Shown here: positions 13,241-25,598 of the stretch, in pieces | Layout of the letters: every line of letters starts with the position of its first letter | How positions within the stretch are numbered: the first letter of the stretch is position 1 | Assembly: GCF_021462225.1 (NCBI RefSeq) | Contig: NC_061802.1 | Location: 6,157,859-6,221,858 of the forward strand | Direction of reading: 5' to 3' | DNA length: 64,000 nt | Origin: Girardinichthys multiradiatus | Lineage: Eukaryota > Chordata > Actinopteri > Cyprinodontiformes > Goodeidae | Notes under the pieces: model-generated | What the model saw: only the letters and a program-made list of their open reading frames with translations | Databases searched by the model: none | What the model was told of the DNA's origin: nothing | Program-made: the position numbers and the translations under genes

Positions 13241-14640
13241 TTCAAATGTACAGGTTTCAACTTTGTACTTTTTCTCCCTTGGTAGCAGGCCAATGTATCT
13301 AAATTCTAAATAAAGCTCTCAAAAGCCACATATTTTATTGTGAATGTTTTCAGATAGCAGAATGATTCCACAAAGCTCACAAAATCACTTTCAATGATTA
13401 AGACTGACAATAGCTTTCTGCCCCAAACTTCTTTTGCCCCATTCAGGCAAGCTTAGAGCCACACTGTTGCTGAGATTTTCAGTTTTACGTACATTAATTA
13501 TAATGGAAAGATGACGGCACAAAGAAAATCCCAAATGTTTTCCACCGATGCTGCTACACTTCTTCCTCTCAGCTGTGTGTGCACATCAACATCCACACCT
13601 GGTGTGTTGGGCTATCACTACCAGAAAGAAGGCTGATGAGACTACACCTCGCAGCATTCATTGCAGTTGTGGGATTCCGCTGACATCACAGACCTACTCC
13701 AGAGCTACTGCACCTATTTTTCTCTGGTCACAGGAAGCATTCTCCATGAGTGGCTATTTCTTATCTAACTGGTAAGGGAATTTTTCCTCTTTTTACTTTC
13801 GAAGAAGAAGCTTAACAAAGTGTATAGGCAAGATCTTACTCACATTACTTACCCCAGCCGAAAAACTGGTGTTAGTTGTTTGCAATCCCAGTTTGTAGTT
13901 CTCTGGACCAAGAAGATGGATGTGTTTTTGTGCAGGCCAGAGCTACCATTCCAGACTGGATCACATTGATCCTGCTCACAAGATATTCTTCAAGTAAGGC
14001 TTATGTATCTGGGTAGAGTTAAAAACTTAAATTGAAAATATTTTCTATTTTGGTGTGTTTTTGGACTGTTTGTGTTCAGACTGAACATTCATCTGCAGAT
14101 ACTATTGAATGTTGGTGGTTTCCACTGTTCCAGGTTCCAGCCATTGAGTTAGACGTCTGAAGTTATTTTGCTATAATACGCTTTGGGCACTGCTTATTTT
14201 GTACTGCCCCGCTCCATTCATCCATTTTTGGTTAACTAATAATAAAGTTACGTTGTGGCAATTTTGGTAATTACTATTATTTATTTATTTAATGATTAAT
14301 TCTAATTATTAAGGGCTAGTAACCTAACAATTTCATAACTTTTTCAAATATCTAAACATTGTGAATGATTTTGGTTAAGAATGATAAACTATGAATCATG
14401 ATTAGTAGTTAGGTGTTTGTCCTTGTGCAAGTGCTAGTTCCTACACACATTCTAGTTTAGCATAGAGCAGAAGTACATCTGCTTCATAAAACAATAAAAA
14501 GTATGATTTTACAGAGAAATATGTGGGAAAAAGGAAAGTAGGAGTTAGTGACAGTATCAGTAGATATACACAAAGAAATCAGCAGGTGACCAGAATAAGC
14601 CAGTTTGTAGCCTGAATGGCCTGTCTAAGACATTCTAAAA
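13241..14640. other. Noncoding, no gene seen
   Basis: AT-rich sequence with no exon or repeat that I could assign. Confidence 0.5.
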
Positions 14641-16610
14641 TCCAGTCTATATGTGATCAATAGCAATAAACCTTGGTTCACTTCTTATCTGAGGCAGCTG
14701 CGCAGGGATAAAGAAGAGGCTCACAGCAGTGGGGGCCGGGCCCTGGAAGGCCAGGAACAAACTGGCCAAGGAGATCAAAGCAGTGAAGATAAGCTACAGT
14801 TAGAAGATAAAGAAAACGTTCTCCTATGGAGACTCTTCTGCTGTTTGGAATGGTTTGAAAAATCTGACTGCCTTCAGGAGACCTTCCCCCAACTCCGAGC
14901 AGAATCCTCGCATGGCTATCAACTGAATGGCTTCTTCTGCAGGTATGAAAAGCAGCAGTTCACACCTCAACCCAACTCATCTATATCCCTTTCAGACACA
15001 AATTCTTGTCACCACCCCCCTACCTTCAGACCCCCTGCCTGCACTTAGGATCTCACAGGAAGATGTAAATAGGCTCTTTCAGGGCCTGAAAAAAAGAGCC
15101 TAATGATCTGATAATGTCTCCCCTTCATGCCTGACAGCCTGCGCCAACCAACTGGCGCCCATCTTCACTGACATCTTCAACAAGTCACTGGAGCTGTGTA
15201 AGGTTCCCTCCTGCTTTAAATGCTCCACCATCATTCCAGTACCCAAGAAACCCACCATCACAAGATTAAACTGGCAGTTGGCCTAACGTCTGTGGTCATG
15301 AAATCCTTTGAGCGACTGGTGTTGAAGCACCAGAAGGACATCACATGCCCCCTGTTGGACCCGTTGAAGTTTGCCTACCAGGCAAACAGGTCAGCAGATG
15401 TACAGTCAATTTGGGACTATATTTCATCCTGCAACAGCTCAACCACCCACGGATGTATGCCTGGATTCTGTACGTGGACTTCAGCTCGGCCTTTAACACC
15501 ATCAACCCAGACATCCTCCACCAGAAGCTCATCCAGCTCAAAGTCCCATCCTCCACCTGTCAGTGAATCCCTAGCTTCCTGCAGGACCAGCAGCAGCAGG
15601 CAGCAGGTAAGGCTGGGCAGCATCTTCTCCCGCATAAGAACCATCAGCACCGGCGCCCCCCTGAGGTTTGTTCTCTCCCCACTCCTCTTCTCCCTCTACA
15701 TAAATGGTTGCACCTGAGGGTACACGTCTGTGAAACTCCTGAAGTTTGCAGATGACACCACTGTTATTGTACTGATCCAGGTCAGTGATGAGTCTGAATA
15801 CAGACAGGAGATGGATCGACTGGTACACTGGTGTGGTCAGAACCACCTGGAACTTAACCCACTCAAGACTGTGGCGATGATGGGGGACTTTCTGAGAACA
15901 CCCCCCTCACATACCAACCTCACCATCCTCAACTACACTGTATCTACTGTGTTCCACTTCCTATGACCACCATTTCTCAAGACCTGAGATGGTCCTCACA
16001 CATAGACAATGTTCGGAAGAAGGCCCAGCGGAGACTGTCCTTCCTGAGGCAACTCAAAAAGTATAACCTTTCACAGGAGCTGCTGGTCATCTTTTACACT
16101 GCCATAATTCAGTCAGTCCTATCTTTGTCCATCTCAGTGTAGTTTGGCTCATCCACATAACAGGACAGGTTCAGACTGCAAAGAACAATCAGGTCTGCAG
16201 AGAGAATAATCAGGGCTGACCTTCCCTCTATCCAGGACTTATTCATGTCTAAGGTCAGGAAAAGGGCAACTAAAATCTCTGCAGACCCCACACACCCTGC
16301 ACACAAACTGTTTAGGCTTTTACCTTCAGGTCGGCGCTACAGAACGCTGTCTGCTAAAACCAGCCGCCACAGGGACAGTTTCTTCCCCTAGGCTGTTTCT
16401 CTAAAGAACACTTGACAGTCAGAGTTTCTGAACACCATGCATCCTTGGACTGATCTCACATTATATTCCATTGTAAAGTCAATTGTGTATATATGCACAT
16501 TTAAAAAAGATATTATTTATTATTGAGAGCAAAGTGTACCGGAGTCAAATTCCTTGTTTATCTGTAAAAACTTGTCAATAAAACTAATTCTGATTCTGAT
16601 CAGAGACCTC
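14641..16610 (+). pseudogene. L2/CR1-type LINE relic (reverse transcriptase)
   Basis: A decayed non-LTR retrotransposon on the plus strand. Traces in order: a linker region with NKPWFTSYLRQLRRDKEEA (14656-14710), RT fragments with DFSSAFNTINPDILHQKL (about 15478-15530), the palm motif FADDTTVIVLI (about 15748-15780), WCGQNHLELNPLKTV (15828-15870), and a C-terminal SQDLRWSSHIDNVRKKAQ segment (about 15975-16030). The reading frame switches several times and includes stops, so no enzyme can be made. The 3' end has CAAATTCCTTG and an AATAAAACTAATTCTGATTCTGAT tail, as in fish L2-like LINEs. A 3' fragment of the same family lies in reverse at 44366-44755. Confidence 0.85.
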
Positions 16611-17751
16611 CCCATACATAAGCACTAGGTCATGCTGATGACACCCTTTGCTGTGGAATTTACTGCTGTAGGAAGTTAGCTATTTTCAGTATCACTAAGG
16701 TGGTTACCGTAAAATTAAAGCCAAATAAAGCAAAAAAGCTGTAGCCTATTTGAAGGCAAACTTTTTTTGGTCCTGGTCATTTTGCCCCTTCGCTATTTAT
16801 TACAAAGTTTTGATTTTTTTCATACGAGACTATTTCAGACACGAAATGGAGCTGTCTCTCACTGGATATAAATTCAAACCTGCCTTAGCGATGTGTCACC
16901 AAATTCTCAAAGGAGCCAACTTCAGCAGATACCAGGAAGGCTGATCATTTTGCAGTAAATGTGTTCTGTTTCAGTCTTTAAAACGCTGTCATTGCTGACA
17001 GCCTCTTTAAAATTGACAAGTTCATATTGGGGTGCATATAGGTGATACATGCAGGAGCTTCTGTGTAGAGTTAGTAATGCTATACAGGTTGGGATGCTGC
17101 TTCTAACTTAAATGAGCATTCATAAAAAGAAACATTTGGACACACTTAATTACATTGTATAAAGGAAAATCAGGATTGGTTGAATTGGTTGAATCAGCAA
17201 GTCAACATGTTGGAAATAAGCCCCAAGTCTCTGAATGATGCATAACTAATTCTCAGTTCATTTAAGCACTTCTAACAGTTGATTAGAGAAGCATTATGAA
17301 TTCAGATCAAACTGAGATGTTATACATTGCAAGTGGGATTGCGCCAAATATGGAGAACATGGTAATAGCAGAGAATTCTAGCAAAGCTGACAATGATTCA
17401 TCATACATCTCATCAGTCATTTGCATTTTGTTCTGCCTCTACACATCAGTCACCTTATGTGAGTTTAGGTTTTTTTGTTTGCAGATAACAGTTGCAAAGG
17501 CACACACACACACTGGGTTGATTTTTAGACATTCAGTGAAGCATATTGGCTTTTCGATCAAACCTCTGTTTGCCTCTAAATTGTATTATATTCCTCAGCT
17601 TTTACTGCTAACTGATAAAAGAGTACTACTTTTCTCTTTTTTTACCGCTTTATTTAGTATCAAACAGAAAACTGTAGGTGGACTTTAATTTGATTTTGTG
17701 AGATCTAGTGTAATATATACAAAAAAAAAAAAAACTACAAGGCGGTAAATA
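16611..17751. other. Noncoding, no gene seen
   Basis: A 130-codon open frame at 17296-17688 has no recognisable domain, no splice context and ordinary AT-rich composition, so I do not call it a gene. Confidence 0.5.
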
Positions 17752-18106
17752 CAGTCAGTCAGTCATTTTCTACCACTTATTCCATAGTGGGTCGCGGGGG
17801 AGCTGGTGCCTATTTCCAGCAGTCTATGGGCGAGAGGCAGGGTACACCCTGGACAGGTCGCCAGTCCATCGAAAGGGCAACACACAAACACTCATTCATA
17901 CACCTAAGGGCAATTTAGAGAGACCAATTAACCTAACAGGCATGTCTTTGGACTGTGGGAGGAAGCCGGAGTACCCAGTGAGAACCCACACATGCACGGG
18001 GAGAACATGCAAACTCCATGCAGAAAGACCCCTGGCTGGGAATTGAACCCAGGACCATCTTGCTGCAAGGCAACAGTGCTACCAACTGCGCCACCATGCA
18101 GCCCAG
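17752..18106 (-). repeat. tRNA-derived SINE-like repeat
   Basis: On the minus strand it carries a box-A-like TGGCGCAGTTGG and a box-B-like GGTTCAATTCC, the two halves of an internal Pol III promoter. These are followed by the fish repeat body with GCATGGAGTTTGCATGTTC and a terminal GGAATAAGTGGTAGAAAATGA. The same family occurs in the opposite orientation at 50457-50798. Open frames across both copies are spurious. Confidence 0.8.
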
Positions 18107-20832
18107 CGGTAAATACATCGGTGTTTAACTTTATTTCTGGATTGTGTTTCAAACAAAATGAGAAATGAATTGCTTGACAATCTAGCATTACTTTGGACTT
18201 GACAATAAATCAAAGTGGATCAAGTCCAGCAGATGACATGTTAAAAAATCGCTCACTATGGAAACTTCAAACTTGCTTCTGTGCCTCTCCACTCTCCTTC
18301 TCCAAACTCTGGGACCTTGAATTCTTTACTCCGCATAAGATTTATTTCAAACAACACTTAAACAGCAATCTTTTTTATTTAGTCTATAAATTTATTTCAC
18401 AATATTAAAATAAATAAATAGATAAAACATTAGGGCAACAATTTCTGTTAAGTCAGTATTGCTTAGATTTTTTTGTAATGATTTCATACTTGTTTTTGTC
18501 TCTTCATATTTACATTTTTATTTTAATCTTTTTGCTGTGTGTTTGTGGTCATTTTGTACTGCTTTATTTGTGTTTTAAATGTTTGAATTGGTTGTCACTT
18601 TATCCAGGCCTTTTCATCTTTTAGTTATTTATATTATGTCTAGTCAGGCTGTATTTTTATTTGTAAATGTTGTTCTGTGTGATTAGAGATCTACATGTAT
18701 TTATATTGTTTTTCTATGTTTGTGTTTATTTTATGCCTTACTGATTGTTACTTTGTCATTGTTTTGTTTTTTCCATCCTTGTGGCCACATTGGACATTTT
18801 TTTTGTTGAATGTCTAGTATTTATTTATTTCTGTAGTCAGTTTAAAGGTTTGTTGTAATTTTGTGGCTGTTTAATAAATTCATATGAATATGCACTCCTG
18901 GACCTGCAACCCCAGTCTTGTTCAGAAATCTATTTTAATTGGTCATTTTAATCGACCAAACCACAGAGATTTGTCTTGCTCCTGTGGGGGATATGCATCA
19001 TGTTCCTTCCTCTACAGTAGTAAAATTTTTAGAAATGGCTGCTTGTATCTGTAACCATCAAAGAAGTGAATAAGATATTTTCTGGTAAACACAGGTGCTT
19101 GAAAATGGAGACAGTTTCACATTAGGCTTGTAGTCAAGGATTAACAAAAAGATTTGTTTAAACAGAAAAATAACAGATGGAGCAGACAAGATTTCTGCCG
19201 ATCGATATGATTCTGTAATTTTACTCAAGACAATTTAAGACACAAATGTCTTGTTCGAGAAATTGGATTTTTGTAAACCCATCTCAAACTCCAAAGATAT
19301 TTCCTTACACATTAATCCGCTGTACTTTAATTCCATCTATTTGTTTAGACAAAAACCTAAGGCAGTCGTTGGCCATCCGAGGCTGCAGGAGAGTCAGACA
19401 CATTGATTATAACTTGCTACTTCTTGATTAAACATTAACATGCTCATGTGCTGTTTAATAATGAGAACAAATGGAAGCTTGTAATTTGAATGAGTCACTC
19501 TCTCAAAGTCTCCTAGGCTGTGTTATCTTTTTAAAACTGTTCCTTTGACAGAAGAATTAAACATTGTTCATTGTAAGAACCTGACATGTCTGTCTCATCT
19601 GCTTCTCTTAGTCGTCGTCCTTCTTTGTCTCTCTCGCTATCTCTTTCCCTTTGCTCATTTCTCACAGTTTCATAATCTTGCTGAGAATGATGCAACTATC
19701 CCGTAACTGTAAGGACAGGCCGACACACACAGTCTTTCTGAAATCAGACTCCTTAGACAGTATTTCTTAGTTTCCTTTTGGTCTCAAAATAAAAACCAAA
19801 AGGATTTCCTTCCCTTCTGGTCTGTTTTATGTTTAAGCTTCTGTTAACTGGACAGGATTTACATTTCAAATCTGGGATGTTTGTTACACTCCTCTAACAG
19901 AGCAAGCATTAAACAAAGATAAAATTAATAAATCGTTTGGCCAGCCCAGTTCTTAAGATATGCTTGTACAAAGGATAACTTCTAAATCTCTTGCTTGTTC
20001 ATAGATGTAGCAGCAGACAACAAAAAATCTAACATATGGTCATCATTTTCCAGAGAATATGGTCAGAAATGAAAATGATGTAAAGCTCTTATCATGTCAA
20101 AATATTGAAATACAGGCCATCGTCCTTGATGCCAACAGAGGCTATTAATAATACAGAAAACTAGTTTTAATCTTCAGAGAAACTAAATTTCTCTTTTTGA
20201 ACACTATTTACTGAAAGGCTTCAGATAATAACCTTTGGGAAGGTTTTGACTCACAGATGAGGTCAGGGACTGGTTCATTTGAGTGATGGGGCTTTATAAG
20301 TGAAAACCTGATTAAGTCTCTATATACATTTATAGAACACTTTCCCCCTCTTTCATAAAATCGAGTTATTGAATACTCCTGAAATTGATCATTATACTTG
20401 GATATATTCAGTGAATGCATTTTCATATGCTGAATGCAAGAAAAGGTGTTCACTAGACTCAAATCAATGCTAGTTCTGTACATTAGCATAGGAAGTCCAA
20501 CAAAATCCAACCCAAGGTCTGTCCTCTTGTGATGGATGAGGGATTTGCTTTTGGTGCTGATTACATCTTCGAAACATGTTTTTTTATTTTTTAAAAATGA
20601 ATAAATAAATAAGTAAAATTAAATTAAATAAAATAAAAACTTACAAGTTCTTATTATAGCAGGTATCATGTAGATTTTCAGTGGTAATTTCATATTAAAA
20701 TGTCAATACTAATTAGCAAAAATTGTAACATGTTAACAACAGTTAACATGACAGTTAATAATAACAGTTCCTCCAGTGATCTGTGTTATGCAGCCAGTGA
20801 ATGTCCCTGAAACCCAAGAGCAACATTACTTT
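18107..20832. other. Noncoding, no gene seen
   Basis: AT-rich sequence. No exon, RNA gene or assignable repeat. Confidence 0.5.
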
Positions 20833-21385
20833 CTAATGCCTGGTTCAAACAGCAAGATTTTAAAATAGTGGGTGGATTTTCAAAACCTGAGAGACTCATC
20901 AAATGACGATAAAAAATCATAGATATGCCAGGTTTGGTCCTACAGTATGTTGTGTACAGCCACACGGCAAGCCCAACACGCCACACACAAACACATTTCA
21001 CTCACGAACATTCAGATGTCAAACGGGAAACCTAGCAAACCCTCTCGAGATCAAAGTGAGTTCAGAGTAATTCTCCTCCATGTTTCTGTCATCTCGCTTA
21101 CTGATTGGCTACATGTTACATTCAACAGGCTCGTTTGTCCTGGAGGTACACCCACACGGTAGGATACAGGACCAAAACAATCCAACGTTTTAAATATCCC
21201 CGATTTGAGGTTGGAACGGTCCCAACATGCTTCCAAGCAGATAAAATCACTCTCAGCACACCCCACACCGCAGAAAAATCTCAAAAGATTGTCTTAAGAA
21301 CCATCACAATGATCGGGGCATGTCGGAAGGGGCCAATCAGGCCAAAAATCGGCATAAAAGTCCTGCCATGTGAACCAGGCATTAG
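20833..21385. mobile_element. Candidate nonautonomous DNA transposon
   Basis: A segment of about 550 bp starts CTAATGCCTGGTTCA and ends TGAACCAGGCATTAG, a perfect 15-bp terminal inverted repeat. Its composition is more GC-rich than the surroundings. No transposase is encoded and no clear target duplication was identified, so the superfamily is unknown. Confidence 0.55.
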
Positions 21386-21836
21386 GTAGTATTGCCAGTG
21401 ATAATTTTGTGCTGTCACCACTCCCATACTTTTAAATTGTTCTGAACACATCTTATCTAGGCAAAAAATGAAATTTAAACTAATTAAAGAAAGAATCCAA
21501 ATATAATGAATATAATAAACATTAATACATAAATGGAAAAGAGCTGGGCTCTATTGTGTGAAGCTGATTATAAAGAAATGTATTTATACAACATTGACCT
21601 TACAGAGACAAAGTCATTGTGGCAGCTGAAGATGAAAATATAGATCAAACAGATATTTATAGACTTGTGGTTGTTGCTCCAAGGCTGATGCAGTAATGAT
21701 GACTTCAATGAGTTGCAGCTAAAGGAGTCTGCTGCTTCAAAGTGTCCATTATTTGGCATATTTTTTATGCTTTTCCACTACAGCGCAATAAATCATCAAC
21801 TGAAATGCTGAAACAAATGATTAAATACAAGATGTA
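21386..21836. other. Noncoding, no gene seen
   Basis: AT-rich sequence leading up to the TA target dinucleotide (21835-21836) of the Tc1 element. Confidence 0.5.
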
Positions 21837-22251
21837 CCGTACAGACCAAACGTTTGGACACACCTTCTCATTCAAAGAGTTGTCTTTATTTTCATGACTA
21901 TGAATATTGTAGCTTCACACTGAATGCATCAAAACTATGAATTAACACATGTGGAATTATATACTGAACAAAAAAGTGTGAAACAACTGAAAATATGTCT
22001 TACATTCTAGGTTCTTCAAAGTAGCCACTTTTTGCTTTGATTACTGCTCCGCACACTCTTGGCATTCTGTTGATGAGCTTCAAGAGGTAGTCACCTGAAA
22101 TGGTTTTCACTTCCCAGGTGTGCCCTGTCAGGTTTAATAAGTGGGATTTCAAGCCTTATAAATGGGGTTGGGACCATCAGTTGTGTTGTGCAGGAGGTGA
22201 ATACAGTACACAGCTGATAGTCCTACTGAATAGACTGTTAGAATTTGTATT

Positions 22252-23206
22252 ATGGCAAGAAAGAAGCAGCTAAGTAAAGAAAAACAAGTGGCCATCATTA
22301 CTTTAAGAAATGAAGGTCAGTCAGTCCGAACAATAGGGAAAACTTTGAAAGTGTCCCCAAGTGCAGTCGCAAAAACCATCAAGCGCTACAAAGAAACATG
22401 AGGACCGCCCCAGGAAAGGAAGACCAAGAGTCACCTCAGCTGCGGACGATAAGTTCATCCGAGTCACCAGACTCAGAAATCGCAGGTTAACAGCAGCTCA
22501 GATTAGAGAACAGGTCAATGCCACACAGAGTTCTAGCAGCAGATACATCTCTAGATCAACTGTTAAGAGGAGACTGTGTGAATCAGGCCTTCGTGGTAAA
22601 ATAGCTGCTAGGAAACCACTGCTGAGGACAGGCAACAAGCAGAAGAGACTTGTTTGGGCTAAAGAACACAAGGAATGGACATTAAACCAGTGGAAATCTG
22701 TGCTTTGGTCTGATGAGTCCAAGTTTGAGATCTTTGGTTCCAACCACCGTGTCTTTGTGCGTCGTAAAAGATGAGAATGGATGGACTCTACATGCACATG
22801 GAGGAGGAGGTGTGATGGTGCGGGGTGCTTTGTTGGTGACACTGTTGGGGATTTATTCAAAATTGAAGACATACTGAACCAGCATGGCTACCACAGCATC
22901 TTGCAGCAGCATGCTATTCCATCCAGTTTGCGTTTAGTTGGACCATCATTTATTTTTCAACAGGACATTGACCCCAAACACACCTCCAGGCTGTGTAAGG
23001 GCTATTTGACCAAGTAGGAGAGAGATGAGGTGCTGCGCCAGATAACCTGGCCTCCACAGTCACCGGACCTGAACCCAATCGAGAGGGTTTGGGGTGAGCT
23101 GGACCGCAGAGTAAAGGCAAAAGGGCCAACAAGTGCTAAGCATCTCTGGGAACTCCTTCAAGACTGTTGGAAAACCATTTCAGGTGACTACCTCTTGAAG
23201 CTCATC
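22252..23206 (+). pseudogene. Tc1-like transposase, broken
   Basis: Remains of a DD34E transposase that cuts and pastes at TA dinucleotides. The start is MARKKQLSKEKQ at 22252, followed by a helix-turn-helix N-terminus (SVRTIGKTLKVSPSAVAKTI). A short deletion near 22391 shifts the frame. The catalytic core survives in pieces: WSDESKFEIFG (first Asp, about 22706), QDIDPKHTS (second Asp, about 22960) and SPDLNPIERVW (Glu, about 23063). At least three frame changes or stops separate them. The 3' end of the gene is displaced to beyond 38581 by the Polinton. Confidence 0.9.
23201..23206 (+). repeat. Polinton target-site duplication, left
   Basis: CTCATC immediately before the element end, repeated at 38581-38586. 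Six base pairs is the duplication length known for Polintons. The uninterrupted Tc1 sequence contains this hexamer once. Confidence 0.95.
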
Positions 23207-23429
23207 AGAGATTTTAAGTACACCCTTTCGTCAAACTTTTTGACAGGTGGGCGGGACTTCCGGTGAGGGCGGGACTTCCGGTTGGCGCCATGTGGGGGCC
23301 ATGTGGGCGGGAGGTCACGTGGTCAAGCAGGTGATGTGTCCAAGGGGGCGTAACCGTGGATGCTGATTGGTTGTCGTCATTAGGGGCGATACCTTAAATG
23401 AGTCAATTAAAACACACAGGGGTGTGTTT
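23207..23429 (+). repeat. Polinton left terminal inverted repeat
   Basis: 223 bp, matching the reverse complement of 38347-38580. I count four substitutions and three indels: a missing AG at the tip, a missing 11-bp ATGTGGGTGCC unit, and an extra CA. Motifs seen: two tandem GGGACTTCCGG blocks (23253-23263 and 23271-23281; NF-kB- and ETS-like), CACGTG (23316-23321), ATTGG (inverted CCAAT, about 23366) and TGAGTCA (AP-1 consensus, 23399-23405). Regulatory use is inferred from motifs only. Confidence 0.95.
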
Positions 23430-24228
23430 AAGGGTGTTATTAATAATCTGTATGTTTTTCAGGCGTTAATACATCTAAAAACAAAAAAGACATGCATCCT
23501 TTTATATTTTAAAGGTATAATCAACTCAATGTTGACCTATCACATGAAATCCTAATAAATGAACTGTGTAACCTGACAGAAATTGTAAGTTCATTTTGCT
23601 TTACAGCAGGACCTATTTGTTGAATATATGAGCCAATCTAAATCAGTTCAAAATAGAAAAGACCTAAAAAAAAAGTAAATAAAAGATTGTGCTTCCCTAC
23701 ATCGATGGAACGAGAAAACCTTCAGCTTCTGCGTCAACAGACAGGAAAGCAGATGAAAGAGGTAAGACGAATATGAAATTAACAGAAAAAAAAAAAAAAA
23801 AAACTTTACAATCCCTCAGTATACAGTTTCCAAGTTATAAATTGACTCTAGCAATGATGTGTTTGTTTTGAATAATGAGAGACTCCATTTTAGGAAAAAG
23901 GAATGATAATTTTAGTTACCTGTAGCTTTTCTAAAACATTTACTTTTTCATCTTAGAGTAAAAGGTTATTCAGGGGGGTTACAGTTATTCTATATCCATC
24001 TGTTAGGGGCGAAGTCAGGAAGGGCAGTTAGGTCTGTTCCATATCACCTTTGAACTCAAGAAGGGTTTTGGTCTTAAAACATAGAGTCTTTGCAGTTGAG
24101 ATAACACTGTCATTTGGGTTGACTCATCCCTCTGAACCTCTGTGTTATTGGAAAAAGCTGCAAAAACCATTATCAGAAGTTTTGATGGTTAGGAAAATTC
24201 CACAGCAGATAACACTGTCATGTTCTGG
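23430..24228. other. Polinton left leader, no clear gene
   Basis: AT-rich sequence between the TIR and the first promoter. A strong donor, GAG|GTAAGA, lies at 23761/23762 and could pair with the acceptor ATTTCAG at 24376-24382, in phase with the downstream gene. No ATG opens the matching frame, so if used it would be a noncoding leader exon or an alternative 5' exon. A 15-base phrase (AGATAACACTGTCAT) occurs twice, near 24098 and 24206. Confidence 0.4.
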
Positions 24229-24236
24229 TATAAATA
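24229..24236 (+). promoter_or_regulatory. TATA box of the spliced gene
   Basis: TATAAATA, about 130 bases upstream of the proposed ATG at 24364. A transcript start about 30 bases downstream would give a 5' leader of about 100 bases. Confidence 0.5.
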
Positions 24237-24363
24237 CTGTGTGTAAAATGTTGTCCGGGGGCTCTGTTTCATTGGTTAACCTCAGTGTCAGGGTCTTCAA
24301 ATGCTGAATGTCTTTGAAACACAACACTTATTACATTGAAAATACCAGTACTGACAATAAAAA

Positions 24364-25546
24364 ATGTCGGTAAATATTTCAGGAAACCTGGAAATTGTGG
24401 CTTCTACTTCTGATAATTCACAAAAGTACAATGACATCTTTAAAAGTAAGTAAGTCAGTAAGTATTCATCTTTAAGAAATCATTAAATGCATGTGAATGT
24501 TCTCTAATATTGTTTATATATATATTGTTTATATATATATATATTTGTTTCTTTGTCATAGAACCCACCGCTGATGATCTTGATGATTTCATCTTGACAC
24601 AATCAGAATATGGTAAGTAAATGTTAAATGCAATAAATATATATATATATATATATTATAGTTAACCCTTGACAATGTTTCAATTTATAGATTTGATGAG
24701 AGAGGTAAACCCGAATGATCAAGTTGGAAGATTCAGCGGCTGGAATCGACAGTCAAAATTGAGAAGGCAAATTATTTCCAAACAAGAAAAACCCCCAACA
24801 ACATCTGAACTTTCTTCTAACACAGAAATTAAAACTGATTCTTTGAATACTCCTCCGCCAATTATCATCATTTCCCCTGAAGACACACCGGATAAGTTAC
24901 CGGCACCTCCAGAAAGTAAGTCCTAAGAACTATCTGTTTTTCTTTGAGAGTGAATGTATTTTATTTATGTGTTATTAGAGATTTTGTTTTAAACCTCAGA
25001 TAAAACTGTTTACAGATTCGACTGAGAGCTCTGTGGAAGACACAGCTGTCGAGCGGCAGGGTAGAAAAAAATAAAATAAAAACAACAATATATATGTATT
25101 TTAAGCATAGTTCAATAAAATATCATATAAACCTGTTTACAGATACATCCACACTGAATCCACCCACCAGAAGGTCGCTTTTCAAAGATCAAGACAGCTT
25201 TCAACAGAGAGGCACCGTTTCAGTCCAACAAGAAGCGAAATCTGGAGGTTTTACCGCACAGAATCGGAGTAAGATGTTTGTTTTTTTTCCCCTTAAAAAT
25301 AAAAAAAAAACTTGTGTATTTTAAAAACTATTATCGTTTATTTATGAACGCTGTGCTGCGCAGCGTAAGATAACTTTTATTATCTTCTGTTTTTACAGAA
25401 TATTTAACCCCGGCCAAAAGACAGCGACTCTCTGCTCTGCATACTAGAGCTACGCTATTGAGAGGTTTAATGAACGGTACGTTTTAATTCATACATACTG
25501 AATTAATTTGAATTCCCCTTTTTTTTTCAGCTTAATGTGTTTATTT

Positions 25547-25598
<52 letters not shown>

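Larger units (their letters stand above)
21837..23206 (+). mobile_element. Tc1-like transposon, left part (split by Polinton)
   Basis: Left part of a Tc1/mariner copy, about 1.6 kb without the insert. It begins after TA with CCGTACAGACCAAACGTTTGG and carries a long left inverted repeat that includes CATTCTGTTGATGAGCTTC (about 22064-22082). The right part resumes at 38587. The reverse complement of the left repeat gives the uninterrupted target, GAAGCTCATCAACAGAATG. The Polinton therefore sits in the right inverted repeat of this element, which makes the Tc1 the older insertion. Confidence 0.95.

Noticed and set aside
17296..17688. 130-codon ORF
   Set aside because: No recognisable domain, no splice or promoter context; length is within chance for this composition.
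17752..18106. A functional tRNA gene at the box A/B motifs
   Set aside because: Only the promoter boxes are tRNA-like; no cloverleaf with acceptor stem pairing is evident and the sequence continues as a repeat.
17928..18188. Open frames across the SINE at 17.9 kb and 50.4 kb as genes
   Set aside because: They follow the repeat in both copies and orientations and have no independent support.
23705..23761. ATG 23705 with donor at 23761 as first exon of the spliced gene
   Set aside because: It ends in phase 0; joined to any downstream exon it hits stops. Only the other frame of this segment keeps phase, and that has no ATG.
24050..24327. Open frames on both strands just upstream of the spliced gene
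   Set aside because: No domain, no splice support, and the interval holds the TATA box and leader of the spliced gene.
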